Shown piece after piece: positions 16,562 through 25,156 of a stretch of DNA of 64,000 bases (positions within the stretch are counted from its first letter, which is position 1; every line of letters starts with the position of its first letter). A model generated the notes under the pieces. That model had not been told where the DNA came from. It ran no database searches and saw nothing but the letters and a program-made list of their open reading frames with translations. The position numbers and the translations under genes are program-made. The stretch covers positions 372,001 through 436,000 of the forward strand of contig NZ_RRCN01000001.1 in the NCBI RefSeq assembly GCF_003863965.1, given 5' to 3'. This DNA comes from Paenibacillus oralis. Lineage in GTDB: Bacteria; Bacillota; Bacilli; Paenibacillales; Paenibacillaceae.

Positions 16562-17590
16562 ATGTATTGCAAGCTAATAACACTAATTGCTTTGTGTGTC
16601 TTCTTCATCGCAGGCTGCGGCTCTTCTCTCGCCGTGGTCGGCAACAACACCGGCCCCTCCGGCTTGGCCGCTGCAGAAGAAGCTGCCGAACCTGTGAAAG
16701 CGGAAGAGACGGAATCGGGAACGGAAGAAGGGTATGTAACCATTCCCGGAACATCCTTGCGTTTTGTCCCGCAAGCCGATTTTCAACAAGCCAGCGGTTT
16801 TGCCGGTTATGAGAGCCTTACGCATCAAACCAGCCTTATGGCTATGGAAATCCCGGTACCTGATGCAAACGAGGCTATCGACTATTTTTACGACTTTTAC
16901 ACCGCGGACCTGCTGGAAAGCAGAGGATTGGAGTTCATTTCCAAAGAGAAATTAAATACCGCCCCCAAACCTCAAGCGCTTCTCCTCAAATGCCGTCTCG
17001 TTAAAGAGGGCGTTACGTACATACAGTGGGTTTATATCCTGGAAGGCGAGGGGCAAAAAGTAGGACAAATTCAGGCCGCCGCCCCGGAGGAACAATTTAA
17101 TCTCATTGAAAGTGAAATAATGAACATGTTGACCTCGTTCCAATGGGCGAGCAACTCTTCCGAGGCGGATACCTACTATTCGCTGGATTTGCCGACGGGC
17201 TGGAAGCTGGCGAAACAAGTTGGCGTCATGGAACTTTACAACAAGGGGGGCGTGTTCCCCCTTCCCGCGGGCGAACCGTCACTGGGGGTCACAAACCTTC
17301 GGCAAACCGTTCTGGCCGAGGAGCGGCAGAAATTCCTGGACAGAATGAACTCGCAACGAAATTATTATTCGGAATTAGAGGTCATAGATTCAAAAGATGT
17401 TGAGATTGACGGTTACCCCGCCAACTTCTCCTATGTTTCCGGGATCGAGACAGAAACAGAGAAATCTGTGATCAAACAATACTGCTACATCTTTTTGGAC
17501 CAAACCGTTATTTTTATCGAAGCCGATCGGTCTGATGAACTTAACGAAGCCGAATTTGAGAGAATCGCTTTATCCTGGAAATTAAAATAA
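16562..17590 (+). CDS. Hypothetical lipoprotein, 342 residues
   Basis: Signal peptide MYCKLITLIALCVFFIAGC ends in the lipobox IAGC, so the protein should be anchored to the outer face of the membrane. The mature part starts with a flexible Ser/Gly/Glu-rich linker, then two similar-sized alpha/beta domains. No family recognised. The ATG at 16562 is preferred because GGTGGAG precedes it and the signal peptide starts there; an in-frame ATG at 16541 has no site. Monocistronic by appearance. Confidence 0.72.
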   Translation: MYCKLITLIALCVFFIAGCGSSLAVVGNNTGPSGLAAAEEAAEPVKAEETESGTEEGYVTIPGTSLRFVPQADFQQASGFAGYESLTHQTSLMAMEIPVPDANEAIDYFYDFYTADLLESRGLEFISKEKLNTAPKPQALLLKCRLVKEGVTYIQWVYILEGEGQKVGQIQAAAPEEQFNLIESEIMNMLTSFQWASNSSEADTYYSLDLPTGWKLAKQVGVMELYNKGGVFPLPAGEPSLGVTNLRQTVLAEERQKFLDRMNSQRNYYSELEVIDSKDVEIDGYPANFSYVSGIETETEKSVIKQYCYIFLDQTVIFIEADRSDELNEAEFERIALSWKLK

Positions 17591-17725
17591 GAAAGGAGCA
17601 CAAAACTTGGCCTTGCTCTAACCTTTGGTAGCGGAAGATTTCTCGTTAAATGCTTCAATCCTGCGGCAGATCGTAATATAATGGTATGCGATCTTTTATT
17701 GTTGACCCAAAGGAGAAATCTTCAC

Positions 17726-18730
17726 GTGCAAATGAAATCAGAACTGTTCGTTTCAAATATAAATTTGGCTTCCTTCTCGACTTATCATATCGGCGGTGAC
17801 GCCCGCTGTTTGGCCGCTCCAAAGACGGCCGAAGAGGTGCTGACCGCTTTAGAGCAAGCTTCGGCCAGCGGTTTGTTGCCGTTTTTGTTCGGTATGGGTT
17901 CCAATCTGCTCTTCCCGGACCACCCAAGCAAAGAAATGTTGTTTATTTCCTTGCAGGAGCAGGTGGATTTCTATACGAAAGGAGAACGGCTGTATGTCTC
18001 CGCCGGTACGCCGATGTCACTGCTGGCGCTGCTCGGACTATATGCGGGGATTCCGGATTTCGAGTTTACTTTTTTGCTGCCCGGCACGCTGGGAGGCGGA
18101 ATCTACATGAATGCCAAGTATTTTGACCGCCAGATTTGCGATGTCCTGGATACGGTGTACTACATCGACCTGACGGCGATCGGCCGGGGAATACAGGCGA
18201 TTGCGGGGAAAAACTGCGAGTTTGCCTACAAAAAATCGATTTTTCAGCGTCATCCCTGGGTGATTGTCGGAGCTGATTTAATAACGTCCCGCCCGGTCGC
18301 TCCTGATGCCATCGCCGCCTGCCGCAAGCAACTGGCCGCACAACCGCTGAGCATTTCAAGCCTGGCGGATTTCTCGGCTTATTTTATCCGGCAATTTGAA
18401 ACGAAATCAAACCCTTCCGCCACGGCTTCAGCCGCGTTAAAAGGAATCATCGCGGATCGGACGGGAAAACATCACTTTTCTTTTCCATCCTGTGGTTCGG
18501 TCTTCAAAAACAACTACACCATCGGGCAGCCGATCGGCAAACTCGTGGAAAGTCTGGGCCTCAAAGGAACGGAGCGCGGCAAAGCGATCATTTCCCCTAC
18601 CCACGGCAACGTCATTCAAAACCGTGGAGGCGCAAAGGCACAGGATGTAGTGGACCTTATAAAACTGGTGCAGGAGGAAATTTATAAACACTACGATTTT
18701 GTTCCCGAGCCGGAAGTGGTGATTGTATAA
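17726..18730 (+). CDS. murB: UDP-N-acetylmuramate dehydrogenase (MurB-like)
   Basis: 334 residues. MurB reduces UDP-GlcNAc-enolpyruvate to UDP-MurNAc in peptidoglycan synthesis, using FAD and NADPH. Seen: the STYHIGG opening, the FAD-binding loop FGMGSNLLF, PGTLGGGIYMNAKY, and the catalytic serine in FPSCGSVFKN, ending in the conserved HGN..NRGGA and FVPEPEVVIV. The middle is more divergent than usual and longer than the common 300 residues, so this may be a second MurB rather than the main one. GTG at 17726 chosen: AGGAG lies ten bases upstream. Single gene between two unrelated blocks. Confidence 0.85.
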   Translation: MQMKSELFVSNINLASFSTYHIGGDARCLAAPKTAEEVLTALEQASASGLLPFLFGMGSNLLFPDHPSKEMLFISLQEQVDFYTKGERLYVSAGTPMSLLALLGLYAGIPDFEFTFLLPGTLGGGIYMNAKYFDRQICDVLDTVYYIDLTAIGRGIQAIAGKNCEFAYKKSIFQRHPWVIVGADLITSRPVAPDAIAACRKQLAAQPLSISSLADFSAYFIRQFETKSNPSATASAALKGIIADRTGKHHFSFPSCGSVFKNNYTIGQPIGKLVESLGLKGTERGKAIISPTHGNVIQNRGGAKAQDVVDLIKLVQEEIYKHYDFVPEPEVVIV

Positions 18731-18795
18731 TCCCGTCGCTATCGCCCGCCTCCGCCTAAAAGATTCTCTAGCTGTTCATAGGTATGGGAATCTTG

Positions 18796-19340
18796 CTATC
18801 CGCACATGTTTTCTCGCTCTAAATTCAATACATCACTGAAATGCGCCGTATCCAGTTTGTCCAGAAAATCATTGAACCCGTAGCGGTGTAAAAAAGGTAA
18901 AAGTACAAAGTTGGATAACTGCGTTTGATCACCTATAGGTTTTGGAGGCTCTCCGTTGGGAATTGTATCTCCTAACCCGAACCATGTCTTATTCTCGTGT
19001 GGAAATCTCCCCAGTTTCCTCAGCCAGGCAAGCGGCCAATAATTTTGGGGCTCTTCCAATGCTGCCGGGGATACATCCCAAGTTGACGGTAAGTACATAA
19101 GCAGCTCGGTATATCTCCACTCTTCCTCCCCGTCAGCCGTATTTGCTGGTAACGCGTTCATCCCTGAAGTAATTAACGTGTGGTAACTCCTTGCGTTATT
19201 TGCAGGCACCAAAAAAATATCGATATGTACAATTCCGAAGTCATTTCATGGTTCACAAGCTTGGGAGCACCGATATGTTTCACAATATGGTTATGGATGC
19301 TCTCCATTTCAGCTAAACTCAATTGTGTAGGGTTCATCAT
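18796..19340 (-). pseudogene. Suppressor-of-fused (SUFU) domain protein, frameshifted
   Basis: The downstream part (18796-19212) encodes a clear SUFU-family body: NNARSYHTLITSGMNALP, RYTELLMYLPSTWDV, WFGLGDTIPNGEPP. The conserved N-terminus (MNPTQLSLAEMESIHNHIVK, then HIGAPKL) is encoded at 19215-19340 but in another frame. The break is at a run of seven T on the coding strand (19211-19217); eight would restore one frame of about 180 residues. Start at 19340 or 19337, with GAGGA upstream. Bacterial SUFU proteins are immunity-type proteins in polymorphic toxin loci. Either a recent pseudogene or a homopolymer error. Confidence 0.7.
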
Positions 19341-19412
19341 TTTTACCACATTTCCTCGTATTCCTCTATTTTTGTGGACCAGTAGCCTTCGACGTTGTTC
19401 ACTGCTTCCGGA

Positions 19413-19912
19413 TTAATACACATATAGCGTGCCTTTCGGCCATCTTCCATTCCATCCACATGGACAATGTCCATATTTAAGAACCTCCAGCATTTCACTG
19501 AAAAATTTCGGACAGCCTTTGTAATCCTTAAATACTTCTTCTATGCCCGCATTAAGCATTAGCCAGCCTAAAGTATCGCCGAACTCTTCTTTGATATTCT
19601 GCTCTTCGATGACTTCATACATTTCTGAAACAGCCGATTTATACTGATCTGAATCTCTTACCGCAGCAACGACATAGTTGAAGTCCCTCACACTATAACC
19701 TAACTTCCAGACAAATTCGGCCAGGTTCTCCCGACCGCTGGAGATTACATCCTCCCATTCTTCTTTTTCATCGAACACTTCGGCTTCTTGCCAATTCTCA
19801 ACAAGTTGAATCGCACACTCAATTTAATATTCGATCTCTTACCACAGTTCACAAACCAGGGGATATTCACAAAACGATTTAAATTTTCTTCGTGCACGAC
19901 AATTTCTTTCAT
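19413..19912 (-). pseudogene. Hypothetical immunity-like protein, frameshifted
   Basis: A start with a GAGGA site at 19912 opens MKEIVVHEENLNRFVNIPWF..NCGK, but this frame closes after about 50 codons. The rest (IQLVENWQEAEVFDEKEEW onward, to ...GTLYVY) is read in another frame from about 19830 down to 19413. One indel near 19820-19832 would give a protein of about 167 residues. Family not recognised; the acidic composition and position between a SUFU and a SUKH-4 gene suggest an immunity protein. Second broken gene in a row in this cluster. Confidence 0.55.
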
Positions 19913-19966
19913 TTGGTCCTCTTCTCCTTAAAAGACTCACACATATTGTAAAGGTAAATTTTCCGA

Positions 19967-20482
19967 TCAGACCACGCCATTCTCATACTCTTCGACGATT
20001 CTAGACCATGTGCTCTCTTTATCCAGCATTGCGCAAGGATCCATTTTTTCAAATTCTCTTCGAAGCATATTTCCAAATCGTTCACATTGTTTGTCATCAT
20101 CAATGTTATCTACTTTTCCAAGCTCGGCATAAAATAATTGATGGAACAACAAAAACCACTTTATGTTTGAATTTATGAAACCCCCGTTACTAAGGCCGCT
20201 TTCCGGTATGGCATATACTTCTTGCGTTCTTTTTTGGATGGAGATGAAAGCCCCGCGACTTTGACCTATTCTAATGAATTCCTCCTTGTTAAAGACAACT
20301 TGTGCGAAATCAGCGCAATCAAAAAATTGAATGCCACGCTTATCAAAAATGGAGTGATTCTTAGGTAAGCCATGGGCTAACAGTAAGGCTTTTGTCTCTT
20401 CTATAAAGCCAAATCTGTCGAGATCTTCTTTTCTGTACTTGAAAAACTCACAGTCCCAAAAATCCTTTGAAAGTACATTCAT
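19967..20482 (-). CDS. SUKH-4 family immunity-like protein
   Basis: 171 residues. It shares a pattern with the protein at 51469: a start of the form ..(Y)W(D/N)xEFFKYxKxxLxxxGFxEET, then a helix ending in GLPK, an IRIGQS strand, and a C-terminal helix EFEKMDPCAM. This is the SUKH-4 type seen as immunity to deaminases and nucleases. Start ATG overlaps the stop of the upstream gene by four bases (ATGA), so the two are coupled. No toxin is adjacent here, so it may protect against toxins of neighbours (orphan immunity). Confidence 0.72.
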   Translation of the reverse strand: MNVLSKDFWDCEFFKYRKEDLDRFGFIEETKALLLAHGLPKNHSIFDKRGIQFFDCADFAQVVFNKEEFIRIGQSRGAFISIQKRTQEVYAIPESGLSNGGFINSNIKWFLLFHQLFYAELGKVDNIDDDKQCERFGNMLRREFEKMDPCAMLDKESTWSRIVEEYENGVV

Positions 20483-20928
20483 AGTTCAAAATACTGAATA
20501 TATCTTTCCCGGATAGGCGTCCATTCATCGTCCACGATTTCAACTTCCAGCAATTTGGATTTATGCTCCAGTTTGGCGATGAACAGGGCGCAGAAGTCGC
20601 CGCCGGTTGGATAATAGAATAAGCCGTAGCCTTTGGGCGAAATAAGCTTGTTCACTTCTTTGATCTTTTCCGGCACATATTCGTACTCAAACTCCCCCAG
20701 TTTCTCGAATTCCTCCTCAGAAGCCAATTCAAGGTTATGAGCGAATTCATAATCCAAAATATAGTTCACAATCTCTTGGTTCTCTTCACCTCGATGATCG
20801 AGATAGAGGAATCGCTTTGTAGCAAATCCGTAATCTACTAAATCCGAGTACTTATCCAGTATCCCGGGATTATTTAATAATTCATGATCTTCTTCGAAAA
20901 TAAGTGGAATGATCGCTTCTTCTGACAT
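20479..20928 (-). CDS. Hypothetical protein, DUF6630-like (tentative)
   Basis: 149 residues, very acidic. Contains RFLYLDHRGEENQEIVNYI and a later GYGLFYYPTGGDFCALFI strand. The combination of an acidic helical N-terminus and 'lDhrGe' recalls DUF6630 proteins, from memory only. Its stop overlaps the start of the SUKH-4 gene, so the two are translated together, which fits an immunity operon. Function unknown. Confidence 0.55.
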   Translation of the reverse strand: MSEEAIIPLIFEEDHELLNNPGILDKYSDLVDYGFATKRFLYLDHRGEENQEIVNYILDYEFAHNLELASEEEFEKLGEFEYEYVPEKIKEVNKLISPKGYGLFYYPTGGDFCALFIAKLEHKSKLLEVEIVDDEWTPIRERYIQYFEL

Positions 20929-20970
20929 TTTGAAGTCCTCCTGGTGGGTTATATAGGATGATTACTATTA

Positions 20971-21945
20971 TTATCGAAACAACTCCCCATGTTCGTTAGG
21001 GATATACTCAGGATAGTTCTTTCGGTAGAAATGATCGATCAGACGCAGCATCGGGTCCCACTCCGGGTACGGTTCAGGGTTGCTGATCTCCATTTTGGCT
21101 TCCGGGTTATTCATTAAAAAATCTTCAAAGTGCTCGGGAATCGGCAAGCCCTGCATTCTCCGCACATGAATCAGGAACAAAATTTCATAGGGATAAAATC
21201 CGTATCGATAATCGCCAAACTCATGAAAATTCCCTATTTCAGAAGCCTGCACCGAATGGAATAATGACATGCTGCCGATCAATTGGGTGATCTCTGTTAG
21301 ATCAGACGTCGGCCATCGATCCAATACGTGCCGATACACCTCGAGGTCATCCGGTATCGAACCCTGCGGCAGCCCGGCCTCCTTCAACTTTTGCTTAATA
21401 ACGGTATGTACGTGTTGATCGGTTCCCGCGATGGTCTTTTTTCTATATTGCAAATACAACTCCATCAGAAACCACACGTGTTTGTTCGGATCATCGGCGT
21501 CCAGAATGTTCCCGCCCAGGCGGTCTACTATAAAATCAAAGAGTATATTTTCTTCTTTCTCCCACCCAAACATTGTAAAATGAATTAACGCGACGATAAC
21601 TTCCCTAAACGTATACTCCAGCATCATCTTAGGATACCGGACTTTATAAAGATCCTGGGCCATGCATTGATAGAAAACGATCATTTGCATATGCTTTAAA
21701 CCTTCCGGCCGCTTCCCGCCGGTAATCAATACGTCGTTTTTCCATTGGGACAGATACAAGGAGGCGATGGAGTCTAAACGGATCAGCAAAATATGATCCT
21801 TCTCTGTATGATTCGATTCAACTATTTCAATAACTTTATTTTTCTTCTGTTCATACCGCTTTTGAACATCTTCAAACTTAATCCCATTCACAAAATTTTT
21901 ACTGTATCTTTTGTACGCTATATTGAGTTTTTTCGGGTTGAGCAT
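20971..21945 (-). CDS. Hypothetical protein, 324 residues
   Basis: Family not recognised. Soluble, rich in aromatic residues and helices, with motifs EVIVALIHFTMFGWEKEE and YRYGFYPYEILFLIHVRR. No catalytic signature visible. It follows a 43-codon open frame with which it overlaps by 28 bases, and precedes the coupled pair at 20479-20928, so it is part of one long minus-strand run from 23.7 to 18.8 kb. Context suggests a bulky immunity protein. Confidence 0.6.
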   Translation of the reverse strand: MLNPKKLNIAYKRYSKNFVNGIKFEDVQKRYEQKKNKVIEIVESNHTEKDHILLIRLDSIASLYLSQWKNDVLITGGKRPEGLKHMQMIVFYQCMAQDLYKVRYPKMMLEYTFREVIVALIHFTMFGWEKEENILFDFIVDRLGGNILDADDPNKHVWFLMELYLQYRKKTIAGTDQHVHTVIKQKLKEAGLPQGSIPDDLEVYRHVLDRWPTSDLTEITQLIGSMSLFHSVQASEIGNFHEFGDYRYGFYPYEILFLIHVRRMQGLPIPEHFEDFLMNNPEAKMEISNPEPYPEWDPMLRLIDHFYRKNYPEYIPNEHGELFR

Positions 21946-22049
21946 TCGACTAGTCCCCTTCTTCCCATTTCCGCTTCGACCTTGTTTATATCCATGTCCT
22001 CAACCGCGGAATAAAGTTGGAAACTTGCTAAGGATTGCGGGTTTATCAT
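21918..22049 (-). CDS. Small open frame, 43 residues, coupled to neighbours
   Basis: MINPQSLASFQLYSAVEDMD followed by INKVEAEMGRRG and a basic tail. The start sits in ATGATGA, overlapping the TGA of the upstream gene, with GGAGG five bases before the ATG at 22049. The 3' end overlaps the next gene's start. The amphipathic, charged opening looks like a real N-terminus, but the tail may be out-of-frame sequence, so it could be the surviving start of a longer gene. Confidence 0.4.
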   Translation of the reverse strand: MINPQSLASFQLYSAVEDMDINKVEAEMGRRGLVECSTRKNSI

Positions 22050-22696
22050 CATAACCTCCGATTCAAACATGACTTTTTGCTGACAACTATGGCCATTGCC
22101 TCGCTTCTAATCGCTTTTCTTCCCGATCCGAAATGCTCACGAAAAAAGCTGTGATTAAACATTTTCCCCGGAGAATTTGTATATGTATGCCCTGCTTTTA
22201 AGGTGTGAGCCAGCTCGATACTCCTGCTTTTCATAAAGTCAAAGGGAACCGTTTCTTCAAGGTTAAATGTTAATGTGATTTTAGGCCTGCTCTCCGTAAC
22301 GATCATGATCGATGCGTAGCAATCCTCGAGGAAGGATAACCTCCCCCCACATTTACATACAACATCACCTTCATTAATGGTATATGGCCAGCTATGATAC
22401 CGTCTGCGCCCTGTGTGGAAGTCACCTTCAACAAACTTGAAGTCTGCGCCCTTGACGCCTTCGATTCGTACGTATATTTTTCCATAAACAAAAAGTGAAT
22501 CCTCCTCAGTGCCAATCCCCAAACTCTGCAGTTGATCCTTAAAGTCATAAATATTGATCACGGTGTTCATCAGTTCGAATTCATAGATCCCTCTTAGATC
22601 GCTCGGAAAGTTCAGGAAAATCACCGGTGAAAATTCTCCATCATCCGCTACAATCCCGTCGAATTCTTCATTACTTATATCAAGCGTAATTATCAT
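22049..22696 (-). CDS. Hypothetical immunity-like protein, 215 residues
   Basis: Starts MIITLDISNEEFDGIV and is strand-rich for about 165 residues, then has a basic tail. It is a distant relative of the 174-residue protein at 42568: both open with MI-(L/N)-x-ISNE-x-FD, both have a GxIYVRIEGVKGADFKF-like strand and both end the shared part with a polar beta segment before a hydrophobic F/Y position. As the 42568 gene directly follows a spike-toxin gene, this family is probably immunity. Function otherwise unknown. Confidence 0.6.
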   Translation of the reverse strand: MIITLDISNEEFDGIVADDGEFSPVIFLNFPSDLRGIYEFELMNTVINIYDFKDQLQSLGIGTEEDSLFVYGKIYVRIEGVKGADFKFVEGDFHTGRRRYHSWPYTINEGDVVCKCGGRLSFLEDCYASIMIVTESRPKITLTFNLEETVPFDFMKSRSIELAHTLKAGHTYTNSPGKMFNHSFFREHFGSGRKAIRSEAMAIVVSKKSCLNRRL

Positions 22697-22724
22697 GGAG
22701 GCATAACCTTTCTATTTCAATTTA

Positions 22725-23669
22725 TCACCAAAGGTCAAAATGGCTAGGTTTATAAACCCATTGGCCGTGCCGATCAATGTAACCCCACTCACCATCATAA
22801 GTGACCAAACCGAGTCCACTTTTCAATTCGTGTGCTGTATTAAACACATTTTTCAAAACATATCGCCCTTTTTTATCGATATAACCGTACCTATCTTTAT
22901 TTTCAACTGGAGCCATTCCGTCGACAAAGGCCCACACGGTTTGAAATTTCGGTCTGATCACTTTTTCTCCCAAGCTGTTCAAGTACCCCCACTTCCCTCC
23001 TGTCTTCAAGCGAAACCCCGCCAGTCCTTCACTAAAATCTTTAACTTGGTAGTATTTGGGCGGGATTACGAATTCCCCGAGCTTATTGATGAACCCGTAT
23101 TTGTCCCCATCGATCGAGGCGCCGGCCAACCCTTCGGAAAACGGGGAAACCGACGAAAACTGCGGAGAAATCACCATATTTCCAGTTTTATCAATATATC
23201 CCTCTTTTCCTTCTACAGATACAAAAGCTAATCCGTCCGAAAAGGCATCAATAAAATCATAATAACCAGGCTCAATAATTGCATTACTTTGCAAATCATA
23301 TAGTCCCGCTTTTCCATTAATTAAAGCTGAAAATGTCCCGTTGGGATTAACGCCAACGATACGGTCAAAGATCGGTTCCACTACATACTGCCCGGTTTTG
23401 TTTATACAACCGTATCTACCATTTGTACCTACAATGGCAAGTCCATTCTCAAAATTCCCTTCATAACCATGATCTCCCGTTAGTTCTATCACCATTTCAT
23501 TTTTCGAATTGATATAACCCTTTTTATTATGAAAACTCCAAACGTAAGCAAATCCCTCACTGAAATCACTTGCCATCTTATATATAGGAGGAATCACGAA
23601 TTCTCCTGTATTGTTAATGAAGCCGTATTTTCCATCTACAAGGATTCTAAATAATGGTTGCTCCTCCAT
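22725..23669 (-). CDS. WG-repeat protein
   Basis: 314 residues made almost wholly of about nine WG/KWG beta-repeats of 30-35 residues, each of the form 'GKYGFINxxGExVIPPxYxxAxxFSEGLAxV'. Such repeats build a beta-propeller-like or elongated scaffold; the role is usually unknown. No signal peptide. ATG at 23669 chosen because GGAGGAG lies five bases upstream; the open frame continues 27 codons further 5' without a good site. It heads the minus-strand immunity-like run. Confidence 0.88.
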   Translation of the reverse strand: MEEQPLFRILVDGKYGFINNTGEFVIPPIYKMASDFSEGFAYVWSFHNKKGYINSKNEMVIELTGDHGYEGNFENGLAIVGTNGRYGCINKTGQYVVEPIFDRIVGVNPNGTFSALINGKAGLYDLQSNAIIEPGYYDFIDAFSDGLAFVSVEGKEGYIDKTGNMVISPQFSSVSPFSEGLAGASIDGDKYGFINKLGEFVIPPKYYQVKDFSEGLAGFRLKTGGKWGYLNSLGEKVIRPKFQTVWAFVDGMAPVENKDRYGYIDKKGRYVLKNVFNTAHELKSGLGLVTYDGEWGYIDRHGQWVYKPSHFDLW

Positions 23670-23783
23670 CCGGTCTCCTCCGTGTACATATTTCCTTTTT
23701 ACAAAATCCCCCACAGCTTCATCCCATGCCCGCTTATCAAATGATCCCAAGCCTCTATGGCGGTGTCGCCTATACTCCTACCT

Positions 23784-24227
23784 TCAATCCTTTATCATCT
23801 TTTCAATCACAAACCCATCGCTATGCGACTTCACTAGATACAGCTCGTCAAATCCCTCACTATATGATGGGGGCTGCAATTTTTTTAATGTGCTTTTGAT
23901 CCCTATCTCTGCGACCTTTTCTTTCCCTTGCCTCTGTTCGTTTCGCTCATACGATAAATCATAATTGGGTTCAAAATAATAACCGACGATTTTAAATTTA
24001 TGTTTTTTGGCTAATTCGATATATTTTTTTCGGTCCTCCAAGGTAGGATTCGTATTATCCACCACAAAGGGCAGGCTGGTTCGAAGGGAGGCTTCCAGAA
24101 AAACATTTTCCCGATGCCTGGATTTTAACATGTCCAAGTTTATCCTCATATGGGTTTTAAAGAATTTCTCTTTGTAAAATGTTGATTTCCCGGAAGCCTG
24201 AATTCCGATGAAAATAACACATTCCAT
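23784..24227 (-). CDS. P-loop polynucleotide-kinase-like protein
   Basis: 147 residues. Walker A motif GIQASGKSTFY at residues 8-18, then MRINLDMLKSR, a VVDNTNPTLEDR segment (Asp/Asn and Arg typical of the T4 Pnk kinase family) and a lid with YERNEQRQGK. Expected to phosphorylate a 5'-OH end of RNA or DNA, or another small acceptor. Its ATG lies two bases after the stop of the Thg1-like gene, so the two are translated as a pair. With that partner a role in RNA 5'-end repair is plausible. Confidence 0.8.
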   Translation of the reverse strand: MECVIFIGIQASGKSTFYKEKFFKTHMRINLDMLKSRHRENVFLEASLRTSLPFVVDNTNPTLEDRKKYIELAKKHKFKIVGYYFEPNYDLSYERNEQRQGKEKVAEIGIKSTLKKLQPPSYSEGFDELYLVKSHSDGFVIEKMIKD

Positions 24228-24229
24228 AA

Positions 24230-24967
24230 TTATTCATCCTTCGACAAATACACGTATTGGTTTATGTACTCTCTATCCTGACTAAAAATCGGCGTATTGA
24301 GGTCAACATCCCATTTGCTGCGTATCGCTTCCCCTTTTTTATAGAACTGCTTTGTAATGCATGCCCCACGTTTCTGCCAAACGGGCAAGTCGTTCCAATT
24401 GATGCCTTTCTCCAGAAACAGCTTATCCTGAAGTTTTCCCCCGTCCAACCCCTGCAGCTCCTCGTGAGGAAAGTTGGCCTGGGCCACCATCGAAATACTG
24501 TTTTTAGTCGCGTCTTGCTGTCTCCAGAGGAAATAGTTAGTGACTTCATCATGAGGAAGCACCCAGGCCCGGCTATCAAAAGTCGCCAGCGGTTTATCCG
24601 GGTAGGCTTCTTTAATGACCTCATTGAACTTTGCAGTAGCCATTGAGGCCGAAACCGAAACCATCTTTTGCAGATTATTTTCAAACCAGGATTGGGTTGT
24701 TAGCTTGTCATAATTGGTCAAAAGAATCGATATCTCGTCACTTTGATGATAAATCAACTTGCAGCCCATCATATTCTGCGCCAAGTACTTGCAGGTCTCC
24801 CAAAACGCTTGGATTAACGCTTCATCGAACGGTTTTTTCATATCCCGCGTAAAGGAGTGAAAATGGGAGCCATCGATTCGAAGGATCACCGGGAGCCGCT
24901 GAGGAAGCGTTTGTCTGAAAATGTTCTCATACCCCTTCATTCGGTTGCCAAAGTCGTCTTTTTTCAT
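24230..24967 (-). CDS. Thg1-like 3'-5' polymerase (tRNAHis guanylyltransferase family)
   Basis: 245 residues. Thg1 proteins add nucleotides to the 5' end of tRNA; bacterial Thg1-like proteins repair 5'-truncated tRNAs in a template-dependent way. Hallmarks seen: FGNRMKGYE, the metal-binding RIDGSHFHSFTRD (first Asp), YHQSDEISILL (the second acidic pair), and the FDSRAWVLP segment. ATG at 24967 is used, where the family starts (MKKDDFGNRMK); longer in-frame starts at 25012 or 24997 exist without better sites. Coupled to the kinase downstream. AT-richer than the metabolic genes, so it may be acquired. Confidence 0.88.
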   Translation of the reverse strand: MKKDDFGNRMKGYENIFRQTLPQRLPVILRIDGSHFHSFTRDMKKPFDEALIQAFWETCKYLAQNMMGCKLIYHQSDEISILLTNYDKLTTQSWFENNLQKMVSVSASMATAKFNEVIKEAYPDKPLATFDSRAWVLPHDEVTNYFLWRQQDATKNSISMVAQANFPHEELQGLDGGKLQDKLFLEKGINWNDLPVWQKRGACITKQFYKKGEAIRSKWDVDLNTPIFSQDREYINQYVYLSKDE

Positions 24968-25085
24968 TATTTGTTCTTTTGTCTCCTTTTTAATCATGCA
25001 TCCAAGGCCCATTATAGATAATTATGGAAACATCCTCAAACTGTTGACCGTTCAAGAACTTTCGCTGGGTAGTTCCATTATTAAA

Positions 25086-25125
25086 AATCCCAACCTCTCA
25101 GTTATATAAATGAGAGATTGGGATT
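25086..25125 (-). terminator. Terminator of the ADP-ribosylglycohydrolase/permease/kinase operon
   Basis: AATCCCAACCTCTCA pairs with TGAGAGATTGGGATT around a TTATATAAA-type loop; the reverse strand continues into TTTTTAATAATGG. It lies 32 bases beyond the PfkB stop. Confidence 0.8.
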
Positions 25126-25156
25126 TAATGATTCAACAATTTCGTCCCTATCTAAT

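Noticed and set aside
24968..25012. Longer N-terminus for the Thg1-like protein
   Set aside because: The extra 15 residues are not part of the family start and have no better ribosome binding site.
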